The notes under the pieces: model-generated | Seen by the model: only the letters and a program-made list of their open reading frames with translations | Told to the model about the DNA's origin: nothing | The model's database searches: none | Shown: positions 1 through 9,544 of the stretch, in pieces | Position numbering within the stretch: position 1 is the stretch's first letter | Layout: the number at the start of each line of letters is the position of its first letter | Assembly: GCF_031082295.1 (NCBI RefSeq) | Contig: NZ_JAVHLD010000022.1 | Location: 1-50,196, forward strand | Direction of reading: 5' to 3' | Length of the DNA stretch: 50,196 nucleotides | Origin: Humidesulfovibrio sp. | GTDB taxonomy: Bacteria; Desulfobacterota; Desulfovibrionia; Desulfovibrionales; Desulfovibrionaceae | Program-made: the position numbers and the translations under genes

Positions 1-5
1 TCTAT

Positions 6-272
6 CTAGTAACGGCGGGGCGGGCGGGGGGCACGCTCCTTGGCCTCGTTGACGCGCAAGGTGCGGCCGCCGAAGTCTTTGCCGTCAAGGGCCTCGATGG
101 CCTTGGCGGCGCCTGCGTCCTCCATCTCCACGAAGCCGAAGCCGCGGAAGCGGCCCGTCTCGCGGTCCATGACGAACTTGACCACCTGCACCTCGCCGTG
201 GGCGGCGAACAGGTCACGAATCTCATCTTCCTTGGCGCTGAAAGGCAAATTACCGACATAAATGGACTTCAT
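6..272 (-). CDS. RNA-binding protein with one RRM domain
   Basis: A small single-domain RNA recognition motif protein of 88 residues, like the glycine-rich RNA-binding proteins of many bacteria. RNP2 is seen as IYVGNLPF near residue 4 and RNP1 as RFRGFGFVEM near residue 41; the basic, proline-rich tail (RAPRPPRRY) ends the protein. The ATG follows GAGGAGTAGGAAGCG, a good ribosome binding site. It probably binds single-stranded RNA as a chaperone or cold-response protein in the cytoplasm; the family role is known only loosely and the target is unknown. It is transcribed leftwards and is separated from the flagellar block by about 230 bp in which I see no gene. Confidence 0.9.
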   Translation of the reverse strand: MKSIYVGNLPFSAKEDEIRDLFAAHGEVQVVKFVMDRETGRFRGFGFVEMEDAGAAKAIEALDGKDFGGRTLRVNEAKERAPRPPRRY

Positions 273-504
273 CGCTTCCTACTCCTCGTGGAATACAAGA
301 GAGAACCCGCCTTGTCCCGTCCGCCTGCGTCTTACCCAAAGTCGCACGCAACGCTCCAAGCATGCCTTGACCTATTGCCGCAGTATCAAAGGCAAAACAA
401 AACAGCAAGGGTTTGGGCGGAAATTTCATGCCCATGACGAAAAATAAATTGACCCTGCTGAATCTTTTCCCAAACCCCGCAGCCGCCAGAACTATTTGCG
501 CGGC

Positions 505-2403
505 TTACCCCTTTCGCCGCAGCAGTCCGGAGCCGGTTTCCCACGGAAACGGCCCGAGCCCGCCCGATTTCTTGCTGTCGTAGATCTCGAACAGCGACTT
601 CTTTTTCTCCTCGCCAGCCGTGCCGCCGTCGAGCAGGTCCAGCAGCTGGTTGGCCTTTTCCAGCTGCGCCTCGGTGCGCGGCGTGGGCGAGGCCAAAAAC
701 GGGTTGCGCTCCGGGAAGGCGCTCTGCGGCAGCAGCAGGCTGTCCGCCCCATTGGCGAGCGCGTCCTGGGCCTTTGCCGCCAGCTCCGGCAGCAGGCCAG
801 TGGCGGAGCCGTCGCCCAGCAGCGTGGCGCGCACGCCCTGCGGGTCGCTGGTCAGCGCCTGCACGAAGGTATCGGCGTTCATCCACAGCAGCTTGCCCGT
901 GCCGGCCTCGACCAGGCCCAGGCTGGCCAGGTCGCCGGCGCGGTCGGCCACGGGCTTGCGGAAGTCCTCGGCCAGGCCGGAGCGCAGCAGGTCCGCGTTC
1001 TTGGTCAGCAGGCCGCGCAGGTCGTTGTAGGCCGAGACCGCGTCGGACAGCCCCTGGGACATGCGGTCGAGCGGCGCGAGCACGCTCACCGGCACCATCT
1101 CGCCGAAGGTGCCGGACTGGTCCAGCGTCACCCGGCCCTGGTCGGCGATGTACGCCCCCGGCGTGCGCGTCTGGTCGCGGCCGTCGATGACCATGCGCCC
1201 GTCGCTGCCGGGCTGGGCCGTGACGTTCAGGCCCATGGCCGAGAGGATGTTGGCGGAGGCGTCGGCGTTGTCGCCGCCGGAAAGGGAGAGCCGCCAGCCG
1301 GGCTTGGGGTCGTTCAGGGCCACCTGCAGGCCCGTGGCGTCCACCACGGCGTGCAGCTCGTCGGTGGTGGAGTCCCACACGCGCTTGGCCGGAACCAGCT
1401 GCGCGCTCATGGCCGGGCTGGCCGAGCCGAGCATGCTCTTCATGTTGGCCAGCACTTCGCCCCAGGTGTCGCCCGCGGCGATGACGATGTCCACGCTGCC
1501 CGAGTACACGCTGCCCGAGGCCGGGCCAGCGGCGTAGTCCACGGTGTAGGTGCCTGCGGAGAGCGTGGTGGTGGCGTTGGTGTCGTACCCGCCGGTGCTG
1601 TAGACCGTGGGCCGCGCCACGGACAGGCTGGTGAGCTGGTGCGTGTCCTGCGCGGCGGGGGCAAGCGGCGTGCCCGTGGCGGAGAGTTTGAGCGAGGCCG
1701 CCAAATGCCCGGAGGTGTCGGTGAGGGTCGGGGCTTCCGCGGCGCGGGTGCGGTTCACGGACAGCGCCAGGAAACTCCCGGTGGGGATGACCCCTGGGCC
1801 GAGGGGGCCGTAGCCCAGCGGATTGACGCCGGTCTGGCTGCGCACCGAGGCGTCCACCTGCAGGGTGGAGGCGTTGACGGCGTCGGCCACGGCCTGGAGC
1901 ACGTCGCCGTTGGTGTCGCCCTCGGCCACGTCGATGGAGAGCTTCTCGGTCTTGCCGCCGAAGCCGAGCTTCATGGCGTAGGTGCCGGGGTCGAGGGTGG
2001 TGGGCGTGCTGGCCGCGAACCCGCGCGAGAGGTACTTGTCCTCCTGCAGGTAATTGGCGGCGTCGGGCAGGCCCGCGGCGAGGTCGGCCTTGCGCGCATC
2101 CGCCAGCACCGCCAGGCGCGAGTTGGTGGCGAAGGGGATACCCTCGGTGGGCCAGGCGAAGGCGGAGGCGGTGTCGCTTAAGCGGCGCAGGGCGCTGTCC
2201 AGCCCGTAGGCCAGGGAGCTGCCCAGGCGCAGGCGGCGCGCCCCGGCGTTGGCCTGCTTGTATTCTTCCGTGACCCGGGCGCCAGGGGAGACCCCCGCGG
2301 GCTGCCCCGTCGCGAGGGGGTCAGTCCGCAGGCTCCCGCCCAGGCCCGTCGTCATGCCCGACAGGCTCCCGGTCGCCGCGTCCGGCCATTTGATGCTCGT
2401 CAT
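505..2403 (-). CDS. FliD-like flagellar hook-associated protein
   Basis: A protein of 632 residues resembling flagellar filament cap/hook-associated protein 2. Visible traits are a low-cysteine, Ala/Ser/Thr/Gly-rich sequence, an N-terminal helical segment followed by repeated beta-type modules (for example STGGYDTNATTTLSAGTYTVDY), and a C-terminal segment VSAYNDLRGLLTKN that matches the FliD C-terminal helix style. The start chosen is the ATG giving MTSIKWPDAA; the longer reading frame upstream is an out-of-phase shadow of truA. It lies last in a leftward block fliJ-motE-truA, which supports a flagellar role outside the cell after export by the flagellar system. The sequence is divergent, so a FliD paralogue or another hook-associated protein is possible. 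Confidence 0.6.
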   Translation of the reverse strand: MTSIKWPDAATGSLSGMTTGLGGSLRTDPLATGQPAGVSPGARVTEEYKQANAGARRLRLGSSLAYGLDSALRRLSDTASAFAWPTEGIPFATNSRLAVLADARKADLAAGLPDAANYLQEDKYLSRGFAASTPTTLDPGTYAMKLGFGGKTEKLSIDVAEGDTNGDVLQAVADAVNASTLQVDASVRSQTGVNPLGYGPLGPGVIPTGSFLALSVNRTRAAEAPTLTDTSGHLAASLKLSATGTPLAPAAQDTHQLTSLSVARPTVYSTGGYDTNATTTLSAGTYTVDYAAGPASGSVYSGSVDIVIAAGDTWGEVLANMKSMLGSASPAMSAQLVPAKRVWDSTTDELHAVVDATGLQVALNDPKPGWRLSLSGGDNADASANILSAMGLNVTAQPGSDGRMVIDGRDQTRTPGAYIADQGRVTLDQSGTFGEMVPVSVLAPLDRMSQGLSDAVSAYNDLRGLLTKNADLLRSGLAEDFRKPVADRAGDLASLGLVEAGTGKLLWMNADTFVQALTSDPQGVRATLLGDGSATGLLPELAAKAQDALANGADSLLLPQSAFPERNPFLASPTPRTEAQLEKANQLLDLLDGGTAGEEKKKSLFEIYDSKKSGGLGPFPWETGSGLLRRKG

Positions 2404-3208
2404 GGGCCGTGTCCTGGCCGCGCGACGCATCGTCCTCCGGGCCGCCCCCAGGGCCGGGCTCCGGATAAAAGACGCGCTCCATGCACAGGCCCCAAGGCGG
2501 GGCCGTCGGCAGGAAGTGGTTGCGGTCGCGCCGCTCAAGGATTGATCGGACATCGTCGGGCATGACTTTACCCTTGCCCACGGCCACCAGGCAGCCCATC
2601 ATGTTGCGCACCATCTGCTTCAGGAAGCCGTCGCCCCGGAAACGCCAGACGGTCTCCGCCGGGGTCTGGCCCGGCTCGCGCCACAGGGCGATAATCGTGC
2701 GCACCGTGCCGCGCGGCCCCAGCGGCGTGCCCGCGTTCTTGAAGCTCTTGAAGTCGTGGGTGCCGAGAAAATGCAGGGCGGCGGCGTCCATGGCCGCGAA
2801 ATCAAGGGGCGGCACGTCCCACACGAAGCGGCGGCGAAAAGGGTCCACATGGGTGCGGTCGATCCAGAGGGTGTAGGCGTAGATCTTGGAGAGGGCGTCG
2901 CGCGTGGCGTGAAAGCGCGGGTGGGCGAGGGTCGCCTCGACCACGCGCACGTCGGGCCGCATGTGGCCGTTCAGGGCCACGCGCCAGGGAATGCGCGCGA
3001 ACCGCTCCGGGACCTCAAAATGGGCGCACTGCCCGAGCGCGTGGACACCGGCGTCGGTGCGACCGGCGCCCTGCACGGCGATCCGGTGGCCGACGATCTT
3101 GGCGATGGCGGCCTCCACCTCGCCCTGCACGGTGCGGTCGCGGGGTTGGAGCTGCCAGCCGGCGAAGTCGGTGCCGTCGTAGGCCAGAATGAGCTTGATG
3201 CGTGGCAT
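2321..3208 (-). CDS. truA: tRNA pseudouridine(38-40) synthase TruA
   Basis: Converts uridines 38-40 of the tRNA anticodon arm to pseudouridine in the cytoplasm. The catalytic motif GAGRTDAGVHA is present with the nucleophile Asp52, as are AYDGTDFAGWQ at the N-terminus and VRNMMGCLVAVGKG in the C-terminal half. The ATG giving MPRIKL was chosen because the family starts there; a 12-residue upstream extension is unlikely. The protein is 295 residues, longer than usual: the conserved body ends near CMERVFYP and is followed by about 40 hydrophilic residues (GPGGGPEDDASRGQD...) encoded where the gene overlaps the start of the FliD-like gene by 83 bp. Confidence 0.95.
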   Translation of the reverse strand: MPRIKLILAYDGTDFAGWQLQPRDRTVQGEVEAAIAKIVGHRIAVQGAGRTDAGVHALGQCAHFEVPERFARIPWRVALNGHMRPDVRVVEATLAHPRFHATRDALSKIYAYTLWIDRTHVDPFRRRFVWDVPPLDFAAMDAAALHFLGTHDFKSFKNAGTPLGPRGTVRTIIALWREPGQTPAETVWRFRGDGFLKQMVRNMMGCLVAVGKGKVMPDDVRSILERRDRNHFLPTAPPWGLCMERVFYPEPGPGGGPEDDASRGQDTAHDEHQMAGRGDREPVGHDDGPGREPAD

Positions 3209-3284
3209 GGGGCGGACGTAGCACAGCCCCGCCCGGCCGTCCACGAGGGACTTCCGGGCGGGGCTGGAGGAATTGCGTCGGTGG

Positions 3285-3935
3285 TTACTGGCCGGGACCC
3301 TGCAGGGCCTGGACCTTGGTCATGGCCTCGGTGAGCTTGGCGGCCTTGGGGGTCTTCACGTAGGTCATGATTTCGCCCGCCACCTTGGGCTTCATGCCGG
3401 TCAGAATCTTGACGGCGAGGGCTTCGTCCATGTTCGAGAGCACTTCCGCGGCCTGCTTGGGCTTCATGGCCATGTAGGTGTCCACCTGCCGCTTGATGCG
3501 GGCGTCCTTGAGCACGTCGGCCTGGTCCAGCAGCGCCTTGATGGAGGCTTCCGCGCGCTTGAGCTCGGCCAGCTTCTCGTCGAGGCTCTTCTCCATGGCG
3601 CTCAGGGCGCGCTCCTTGGCGGCCACCTCGTCCTCGCGGCGCTTCAGGCTGCTCGCCTGCTGGGTCTCCTTGACCTCGGGGCCGGGGATGACGTTCTCGG
3701 CCAGCATCTCCGGCTCGGCCGGGGCGGCGTCCTTGGCCGGGGCCACTGCGGCCGGGCCGGCCGGAGCGTCTTGTCCGGTGGCGGCGGGCGTGGAGGCCAG
3801 GGCGTTGGGCATTTTGAACAGGTCCTCACCCTGGAGATGCTCCCAGGCCTTGAGGCCCAGCGCGCCAAGCACCGTGAGCTTGAGCGCGGCCACAACCACC
3901 AGCAGCGCCAGAACCTTAAGTATCTTTGGGCTCAT
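3285..3935 (-). CDS. motE: MotE-family flagellar protein
   Basis: A 216-residue single-pass membrane protein. After MSPK comes a hydrophobic segment (ILKVLALLVVVAALKLTVLGAL), then an Ala/Pro linker, a coiled coil (about residues 100-155, rich in KRREDEVAAKERAL) and a C-terminal MgtE-N-like domain (VDTYMAMKPKQAAEVLSNMDEALAVKILTG). This layout is that of MotE, thought to act in the periplasm as a chaperone or partner of the flagellar motor. It overlaps the end of fliJ by 20 bp, so the two are translationally linked. An ATG 21 bp upstream (MRWPRFA) is an alternative start with a weak AAGAG site. Confidence 0.75.
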   Translation of the reverse strand: MSPKILKVLALLVVVAALKLTVLGALGLKAWEHLQGEDLFKMPNALASTPAATGQDAPAGPAAVAPAKDAAPAEPEMLAENVIPGPEVKETQQASSLKRREDEVAAKERALSAMEKSLDEKLAELKRAEASIKALLDQADVLKDARIKRQVDTYMAMKPKQAAEVLSNMDEALAVKILTGMKPKVAGEIMTYVKTPKAAKLTEAMTKVQALQGPGQ

Positions 3936-4356
3936 AGCGAAGCGTGGCCATCTCATCGAACTCTTTTTGCTCTGCGAGGTTTTCCGCGACATGGTGTTTC
4001 TTTGCCTGCCTGTCCTTGAGTTTTTCGAGGAGCTTCTTCTCTCTGGAGCGAAGCACCGCTTCCTGGCGGCAATGATGCAAAATGGAGGCCAGCCGTTGCA
4101 GTTCGGCCTTTGCGGCGGACACGTCGCGCTCCAGGGCCTGGCGATACTGCATCCACAGCCAGATGTCCGCCTGGGAGGCCTTGGCCCCGAAGCCGTGCTC
4201 CAGGTGGTCCGCCAGCCGCGTCTCCAGGTCCAGGACAGCCTCCTCCTGGGCCTTGTGCCGAGCCTGGGCCTGGGCCAGGGCCATGCGCGCCTGGTCTTCC
4301 AACTGGCGTCGATATTCCAGCACCTTTTCCAGGCGAAAAACAAAGGGTTTGCCCAT
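3916..4356 (-). CDS. fliJ: flagellar export chaperone FliJ
   Basis: A 146-residue, almost wholly helical, charged protein starting MGKPFVFRLEKVLEYRRQLED, the characteristic FliJ opening. FliJ acts in the cytoplasm as the coiled-coil stalk of the flagellar type III export ATPase complex. The long coiled coil runs through most of the sequence (ARHKAQEEAVLDLETRL, REKKLLEKLKDRQAKKH). The start was set at the family-typical MGKPF and not at upstream in-frame codons, whose translation is arginine-rich shadow sequence. It overlaps motE by 20 bp and is first in the leftward flagellar block; 138 bp separate it from the divergent phosphatase gene. Confidence 0.85.
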   Translation of the reverse strand: MGKPFVFRLEKVLEYRRQLEDQARMALAQAQARHKAQEEAVLDLETRLADHLEHGFGAKASQADIWLWMQYRQALERDVSAAKAELQRLASILHHCRQEAVLRSREKKLLEKLKDRQAKKHHVAENLAEQKEFDEMATLRYEPKDT

Positions 4357-4494
4357 GGGCGGGTCATGCCACGAACCCAGTCCGCAGGCAAGGGCGGGGC
4401 AAGGCCGGCGCGATCGCCGACTCTTGTGCCGAAGGCCGCTTGGGTGTAGGCTCGCCTCCGCACAAACCCCGGCCAGAGCCACCCAAGGAATGCC

Positions 4495-5175
4495 ATGACA
4501 ATGACGCCCCGCGCCCTCATCTTCGACCTGGACGGCACCCTGCTGAACACCCTGGACGATCTGGCCGACTCCGGCAACGCCGCGCTGGCCGCGCTGGGGC
4601 TTCCGGAACACCCGGTGGACGCCTACCGCCTGTTCGTCGGACTTGGCGTGGCCGAGCTGGTCCTGCGCATGCTGCCCGCGGACAGCCGCGACGAGTCAAC
4701 GCTCAAGCGCGCCGGGGCCCTGCTCGTGGACGAGTACACGCAGCGCTGGAAGTCAAAAACCCGGCCCTACCCCGGCATCGTGGAGATGCTCTCCGCGCTG
4801 CGCCAGGCCGATTTGCCCATCTGCGTGCTCTCCAACAAGCCCCAAGACTACACCGACCTGACGGTGCGCGAGTTTTTCCCGGACGTGCCATTCACCCAGG
4901 TGCGCGGCTCCAGGCCCGAGGTGCCGAACAAGCCGCACCCGGCCGGAGCCCTGGCCCTGGCCGGCGAGCTGGGCCTTGCGCCCGGGCAGATCGTCTTCGT
5001 GGGCGACTCCGCCACGGACATGAAGACCGCGCGCGGCGCGGGCATGCTCCCGGTGGGCGTGCTCTGGGGCTTCCGCGACGAGGCCGAGCTGTCCGGCAAC
5101 GGCGCCCGGCACCTGATCAAGGCCCCCGGCGAGCTGCTGCCGCTGCTGGCGCGCACCGCAGAGATCACAGGCTAG
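4495..5175 (+). CDS. gph: HAD-family phosphatase (phosphoglycolate phosphatase-like)
   Basis: A 226-residue haloacid dehalogenase-superfamily hydrolase. Motif I is FDLDGTLLNT with nucleophile Asp11 and acid/base Asp13; motif II is VLSNKP; the motif III lysine lies in VPNKPHPAG; motif IV is VFVGDSATDMKTA. A helical cap of the Gph type lies between motifs I and II. The closest match by pattern is phosphoglycolate phosphatase, which clears 2-phosphoglycolate, but relatives act on other phosphomonoesters and the substrate cannot be read from sequence. The ATG is preceded by AAGGA at 6 nt. Only 4 bp separate it from the downstream sigma54 activator. Confidence 0.85.
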   Translation: MTMTPRALIFDLDGTLLNTLDDLADSGNAALAALGLPEHPVDAYRLFVGLGVAELVLRMLPADSRDESTLKRAGALLVDEYTQRWKSKTRPYPGIVEMLSALRQADLPICVLSNKPQDYTDLTVREFFPDVPFTQVRGSRPEVPNKPHPAGALALAGELGLAPGQIVFVGDSATDMKTARGAGMLPVGVLWGFRDEAELSGNGARHLIKAPGELLPLLARTAEITG

Positions 5176-5179
5176 CGCC

Positions 5180-7624
5180 ATGCCCGTTTTCCCCGCCCCG
5201 GACCTGGACCTGCTGAACGCCGTCGACGCGGGCGTGCTGCTGCTCGACGCGGCCTCCGGCCGGGTGCTCCAGGCCAACGCCAAGGCCCAGGCGCTGCTCG
5301 GCCGCGCCGACGCCCTGCCCATGCTGTCCGGGCTGTTCGCCCCGGGCGAGGTGTCCCTGGCGGAGCTTTCCGCCGGGGTGAACGACCGCGAGTGCCGGGT
5401 CTTCGGGAGCATGGGCCTGCCCATCCCGGCGCTTTTGACCTCGCGCCCGCTGAACCAGGACGGCCGCAAGCTGCTGGTGCTGACCCTGTCCGACCTCTCC
5501 GGCCTCAAGCGCGCCGAGGCCCGCTTCCAGGGCTTTTTCGAGAACATCATCGAGGGCGTGTTCCAGTCCACCCCGGGCGGCTCGTTCCTCATGGTCAACC
5601 CGGCCCTGGCCGAGATCCTGGGCTTCGACAGCCCCGAGGAGCTGATCAACCACTTCCGCGACCTGCGCTCCCAGCTCTACGTGGACCCCAGGGACCGCGA
5701 CACCTTGCTGCGCATCCTGCGCGAGCAGGGCCGCATCAAGGACTTCGAGACGCGCTTCAACTGCAAGGACGGCTCGACCAAGTGGATATCACTCACCGCG
5801 CGCGAGGTGCGCGACCCCTCCACCGGCGAGCTGCTCTACATCGAAGGCCTGAACGTCGACATCACCGCCCGCAAGCAGGTGGAGCGCGCCCTGCGGGAGA
5901 GCGAGGAGAAGTTCCGCCACACCTTCGACCAGTCGCCCATCGGGGCCAGCATGGTGGCGCTGAATTCCACCTTCCTGCGCGCCAACGACGCCTTCTGCCG
6001 CATCACCGGCTACAGCGAGCAGGAGCTGCGGGCCATGACCTTCCTCGACATCACCCACCCCGACGACCAGGGCGAGAGCTTCTCCCAGTACGAGCGGGTC
6101 AAGGCCGGGGAGATCGAATCCTTCGAGCAGGACAAGCGCTACATCCACAAGAACGGGCACGAGGTCTGGGTGCACCTCTCCGCGGGCATGGTGCGCGACG
6201 CGCTCGGCCAGCCGCTGTACCTGCTGCCCATGGTCCAGAACATTTCCGACCGCATCGAGACCGAGCAGGCCATGCGCGGCATCCACACCGAAAAGGAGCG
6301 CCTGCGAGCCAACCTTGAGGCCATGTTCCGCTCCATCCCCGATGCCATCATCACCGTGGACACGGACATGCGCATCATCCAGACCAACCGCGCCCTGGGC
6401 GAGATCTGCTGCATCGGCTCGGAGCTCTCGCCGGGCAAGGAGCTGGCGGACCTCTCGGGCTCGTGCAAGCGGGCCTGCTTCTCCGTGCTGCGCACCACGC
6501 TCGAAACCCGGCGCCCGGTGCTGGAGCATCGCGTGGAATGCCAGAGCCACACCCCCGGCAAGGTGGTGGTCATCAACTCCTCGCCGCTTCTCGACAGAGA
6601 CAACAACTTCACCGGCGCGGTGCTCGTCATCCGCGACATCACCCGCCTGGCCGTGCTGGAGAAGCGCCTCACCGACCTGCACAGCCACCAGGGCATCGTG
6701 GGCAAGAGCAAGGTCATGCAGGACATCTACGCCGTGCTCGACCACCTCTCGGACGTAGAGTCCACGGTGCTCATCACGGGCGAGTCCGGCACGGGCAAGG
6801 AGCTGGTGGCCGAGGCCCTGCACTTCGGCGGCTCGCGCAGCAAGGGCCCGCTCATCAAGGTCAACTGCTCGGCCCTGTCCGAAAGCCTTCTGGAGAGCGA
6901 AATCTTCGGCCACACGCGCGGCGCCTTCACCGGGGCCATCCGCGACAAGATCGGCCGGTTCGAGGCCGCCGAGGGCGGCACCATCTTCCTCGACGAAATC
7001 GGCGACATCTCCCCGCGCATCCAGCTGAACCTCCTGCGCGTGCTGGAGAGGAAGGAATTCGAGCGCGTGGGCGACTCCAAGACGCGCAAGGCCAACGTGC
7101 GCGTGCTGGCCGCCACCAACGTGGACCTGCTGGAGAAGATCCGCCAGGGCCTGTTCCGCGAGGACCTCTACTACCGCCTCAAGGTCATGGTCATCCAGCT
7201 GCCGCCCCTGCGCGAGCGCACCGAGGACATCCCGCTGCTCACGGCGCATTTCATCAGCCACCTGCAGGCCGCCTTCGGCAAGAACATCACCAAGTGCTCG
7301 GAGGAGGTCATGCGGCTGTTCATGACCTACCCCTGGCCGGGCAACGTGCGCGAGCTCAAGTACTCCCTGGAGCACGCCTGCATCCTTTGCCCCGGCGGGG
7401 AAATCACCCTCGCCCACCTGCCCGCGGACCTGCTGCGGCCCATGCCCCCCCGGCCCACCCACGCCGAACAGCCCGCCCCGAGGCCGGGCTCCCGCGGGCT
7501 GACCATGCAGGACATCACCCGCGCCCTGGCCCAGACCCGGAACAACCGCGCCAAGGCCGCGCGCCTGCTCGGCATCGACCGCCGGACGCTCTACCGCAAC
7601 ATGGAGCGCCTGGGCCTCTCCTGA
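5180..7624 (+). CDS. PAS-containing sigma54-dependent transcriptional activator
   Basis: An 814-residue one-component activator with no receiver domain. In order: a degenerate PAS-like region (1-115), a PAS/PAC pair (about 116-235), a second PAS/PAC (240-360), a third PAS (380-490), the AAA+ sigma54-interaction domain (505-740) and a Fis-type HTH (774-814). Walker A is GESGTGKE at 534-541, the sigma54-contact loop is GAFTGA at 581-586, and Walker B ends in Asp605-Glu606. The third PAS carries five cysteines (410, 411, 429, 433, 454) that could bind metal, an Fe-S cluster or sense redox state. The gene ends 12 bp before a cluster of palindromes, and two perfect sigma54 promoters lie downstream, before the dicarboxylate transporter and frdC. 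I infer that it controls both. Confidence 0.93.
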   Translation: MPVFPAPDLDLLNAVDAGVLLLDAASGRVLQANAKAQALLGRADALPMLSGLFAPGEVSLAELSAGVNDRECRVFGSMGLPIPALLTSRPLNQDGRKLLVLTLSDLSGLKRAEARFQGFFENIIEGVFQSTPGGSFLMVNPALAEILGFDSPEELINHFRDLRSQLYVDPRDRDTLLRILREQGRIKDFETRFNCKDGSTKWISLTAREVRDPSTGELLYIEGLNVDITARKQVERALRESEEKFRHTFDQSPIGASMVALNSTFLRANDAFCRITGYSEQELRAMTFLDITHPDDQGESFSQYERVKAGEIESFEQDKRYIHKNGHEVWVHLSAGMVRDALGQPLYLLPMVQNISDRIETEQAMRGIHTEKERLRANLEAMFRSIPDAIITVDTDMRIIQTNRALGEICCIGSELSPGKELADLSGSCKRACFSVLRTTLETRRPVLEHRVECQSHTPGKVVVINSSPLLDRDNNFTGAVLVIRDITRLAVLEKRLTDLHSHQGIVGKSKVMQDIYAVLDHLSDVESTVLITGESGTGKELVAEALHFGGSRSKGPLIKVNCSALSESLLESEIFGHTRGAFTGAIRDKIGRFEAAEGGTIFLDEIGDISPRIQLNLLRVLERKEFERVGDSKTRKANVRVLAATNVDLLEKIRQGLFREDLYYRLKVMVIQLPPLRERTEDIPLLTAHFISHLQAAFGKNITKCSEEVMRLFMTYPWPGNVRELKYSLEHACILCPGGEITLAHLPADLLRPMPPRPTHAEQPAPRPGSRGLTMQDITRALAQTRNNRAKAARLLGIDRRTLYRNMERLGLS

Positions 7625-7635
7625 CCGACGCAAGA

Positions 7636-7677
7636 GTGTGGCGAGCGCCACACGTGTGGCGCCACAGTCGTGGCGCG
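7636..7677 (+). promoter_or_regulatory. Probable upstream activator sites for the transporter promoter
   Basis: Two adjacent inverted repeats: GTGTGGCG-AG-CGCCACAC (7636-7653, perfect 8-bp arms) and the perfect palindrome TGTGGCGCCACA (7655-7666), followed by a half site GTGGCGCG. The 12-mer starts 126 bp before the -24 element of the sigma54 promoter, a normal distance for an enhancer site of a sigma54 activator. The same 12-mer occurs upstream of frdC at nearly the same distance. Confidence 0.75.
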
Positions 7678-7780
7678 TGCTACATTATCTCGAGCGTGCG
7701 ACCCGCTCGCACCACATTTTTTTACACTTTTTTTACAGCTAACATACGGCGTTAGCAAAAGCGCGCGAGCGATTGCCCGC

Positions 7781-7796
7781 TGGCACAACCTTTGCC
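7781..7796 (+). promoter_or_regulatory. Sigma54 (-24/-12) promoter of the SLC13 transporter
   Basis: TGGCAC-AACCT-TTGCC is a perfect match to the sigma54 consensus, with GG and GC separated by 10 nt. Transcription would start near 7806, leaving an untranslated leader of about 230 nt before the ATG. Confidence 0.88.
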
Positions 7797-7895
7797 AAGA
7801 CAGCCTTGGCAAGCATGTTGCCCACCCATCGCTAATTTCTGGAAGAGGCGTTGAGACAGGGGTGGACGACACATCTTACCTGACCACCGCGCTGC

Positions 7896-7919
7896 CATCC
7901 GGTCTGAGGGGACCGGATG
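7896..7919 (+). other. Hairpin in the transporter leader
   Basis: CATCCGGTC-tgaggg-GACCGGATG, a perfect 9-bp stem with a 6-nt loop inside the roughly 230-nt leader between the sigma54 promoter and the transporter start. There is no T tract, so it is not an obvious terminator. It may affect message stability or translation. Confidence 0.5.
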
Positions 7920-8036
7920 TGCCGACAGAGCCGCCCACGCGAAAGCCGTGCCCAAAGGGGGAATTTTGGGGCCATCGTCCGGGGCATACCGCGAGCGCCG
8001 TGCGTCACCAACCTGCAACGCGCACCTGGAGGGGCC

Positions 8037-9521
8037 ATGCAAGACAAGTTGAAAGTTTACGGACTATTCCTCGGGCCGATCGTCTTTCTCATCATCTGCT
8101 TCCTGCCGCTGCCCGAAGGACTGACCCAACCGGCCCTGTACTGCGGCGCCGTCACGGCCCTCATGGCCATCTGGTGGATCACCGAGGCCATTCCCATCCC
8201 GGCCACCTCGCTGATCCCCATCGTCCTGTTCCCCCTGCTGCAGATCCTGCCCACGGCAAAGGTCACTCCAGCGTACTCCAACCACCTGATTTACCTGTTC
8301 ATGGGCGGCTTCTTCATCGCCGTGACCATGGAGCGCTGGAACCTGCACTACCGCATCGCCATGCACACCATTCGCATGGTGGGCACCAGCCCCTCGCGCA
8401 TCATCCTGGGCTTCATGATCGCCACGGCGTTCTTGTCCATGTGGGTGTCCAACACGGCCACCACGGTCATGATGATGCCCATCGGCATGGCCATCATCAA
8501 CGCCTGCGCCGAGATCACGGGCGACAAGGACCTGAGCAGGAACCCCTTCGCCATCGGCCTCATGCTCTCCCTGGCCTACGCCGCGTCCATCGGCGGCATC
8601 GCCACCTTGATCGGCACCCCGCCCAACGTCATCATGGTGGCCCAGCTTGACAAGCTCTACGGCCAGACCATCAGCTTCGCCCAGTGGATGCTCATCGGCG
8701 TGCCCCTGGCCGCCACCTTCCTGTTCGCCGCCTGGGTGCTCATCACCAAGATCCTCTACCCGGTGCACGGCGACATCCTCATGGGCAAGGGCGAAGAGCT
8801 CGTGCGCACCGAGATCGCAAAGCTCGGACCCATGAAGCGTGAGGAAAAGATCATCACCATGGTCTTCGTGGCCGCCGCCGCCGCCTGGATCCTCATGGGC
8901 CTGGTGAAGCTGCCCTTCATGAAGGGCGTCTCCGACGCCACCGTGGCCGTGGCCGCGGCCCTGGCCCTGTTCCTCATCCCCTCGGACTTGAAGAAGGGCG
9001 TGTTCCTGCTTGACTGGAAGACCGCCGTGAAGATCCCCTGGGACGTCATCCTGCTCTTCGGCGGCGGCCTGGCCCTGGCGGGCGCCTTCCAGAGCACCGG
9101 CCTGACCCAGTACATCGCCGGCGGCCTGACCGACATGAACGGCATGCCCGTCATCATCATCCTGGGCGCCATCGTGGCCCTGAACATCTTCCTGACGGAA
9201 GTGACCTCCAACACCGCCGTGGCCACCCTCATGATCCCCATCATGGGCGCCATCGCCGTGGGCATGGGCATCCACCCCTTCGGCCCCATCATGGCCGCGT
9301 GCATCGCCTGCTCCTACGCCTTCATGCTGCCGGTGGCCACGCCGCCCAACGCCGTGGTCTTCGGCTCCGGCGCGGTGACCATCCGCCAGATGGCCAAGAC
9401 CGGCCTGTGGCTGAACCTCCTCGGCATCGTGCAGATCACGCTCGTCGTGTACTACCTGGCCCCCATCGTGCTCGGCATCGACCTGAACGTGCTGCCCGAC
9501 TGGGCCATCCCCAAGAAGTAA
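8037..9521 (+). CDS. SLC13/DASS-family dicarboxylate transporter
   Basis: A 494-residue inner-membrane transporter of the divalent anion:sodium symporter family, which takes up succinate, fumarate, malate or related anions with sodium. The paired signature motifs are visible: SNTATTVMMMP near residue 138 with IGTPPNV after it, and the second-half copy TSNTAVATLMIPI with ATPPNAVVFGSG after it. About a dozen hydrophobic segments span the length. The ATG (MQDKLKVYG) follows TGGAGGGGCC. The gene has its own sigma54 promoter, enhancer-like palindromes and a strong terminator, and sits before frdCAB, so I infer that it imports fumarate or malate for fumarate respiration. The exact substrate is not shown by the sequence. 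Confidence 0.92.
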   Translation: MQDKLKVYGLFLGPIVFLIICFLPLPEGLTQPALYCGAVTALMAIWWITEAIPIPATSLIPIVLFPLLQILPTAKVTPAYSNHLIYLFMGGFFIAVTMERWNLHYRIAMHTIRMVGTSPSRIILGFMIATAFLSMWVSNTATTVMMMPIGMAIINACAEITGDKDLSRNPFAIGLMLSLAYAASIGGIATLIGTPPNVIMVAQLDKLYGQTISFAQWMLIGVPLAATFLFAAWVLITKILYPVHGDILMGKGEELVRTEIAKLGPMKREEKIITMVFVAAAAAWILMGLVKLPFMKGVSDATVAVAAALALFLIPSDLKKGVFLLDWKTAVKIPWDVILLFGGGLALAGAFQSTGLTQYIAGGLTDMNGMPVIIILGAIVALNIFLTEVTSNTAVATLMIPIMGAIAVGMGIHPFGPIMAACIACSYAFMLPVATPPNAVVFGSGAVTIRQMAKTGLWLNLLGIVQITLVVYYLAPIVLGIDLNVLPDWAIPKK

Positions 9522-9544
9522 CCCGGCGCACAGAGTCCCCCCGG

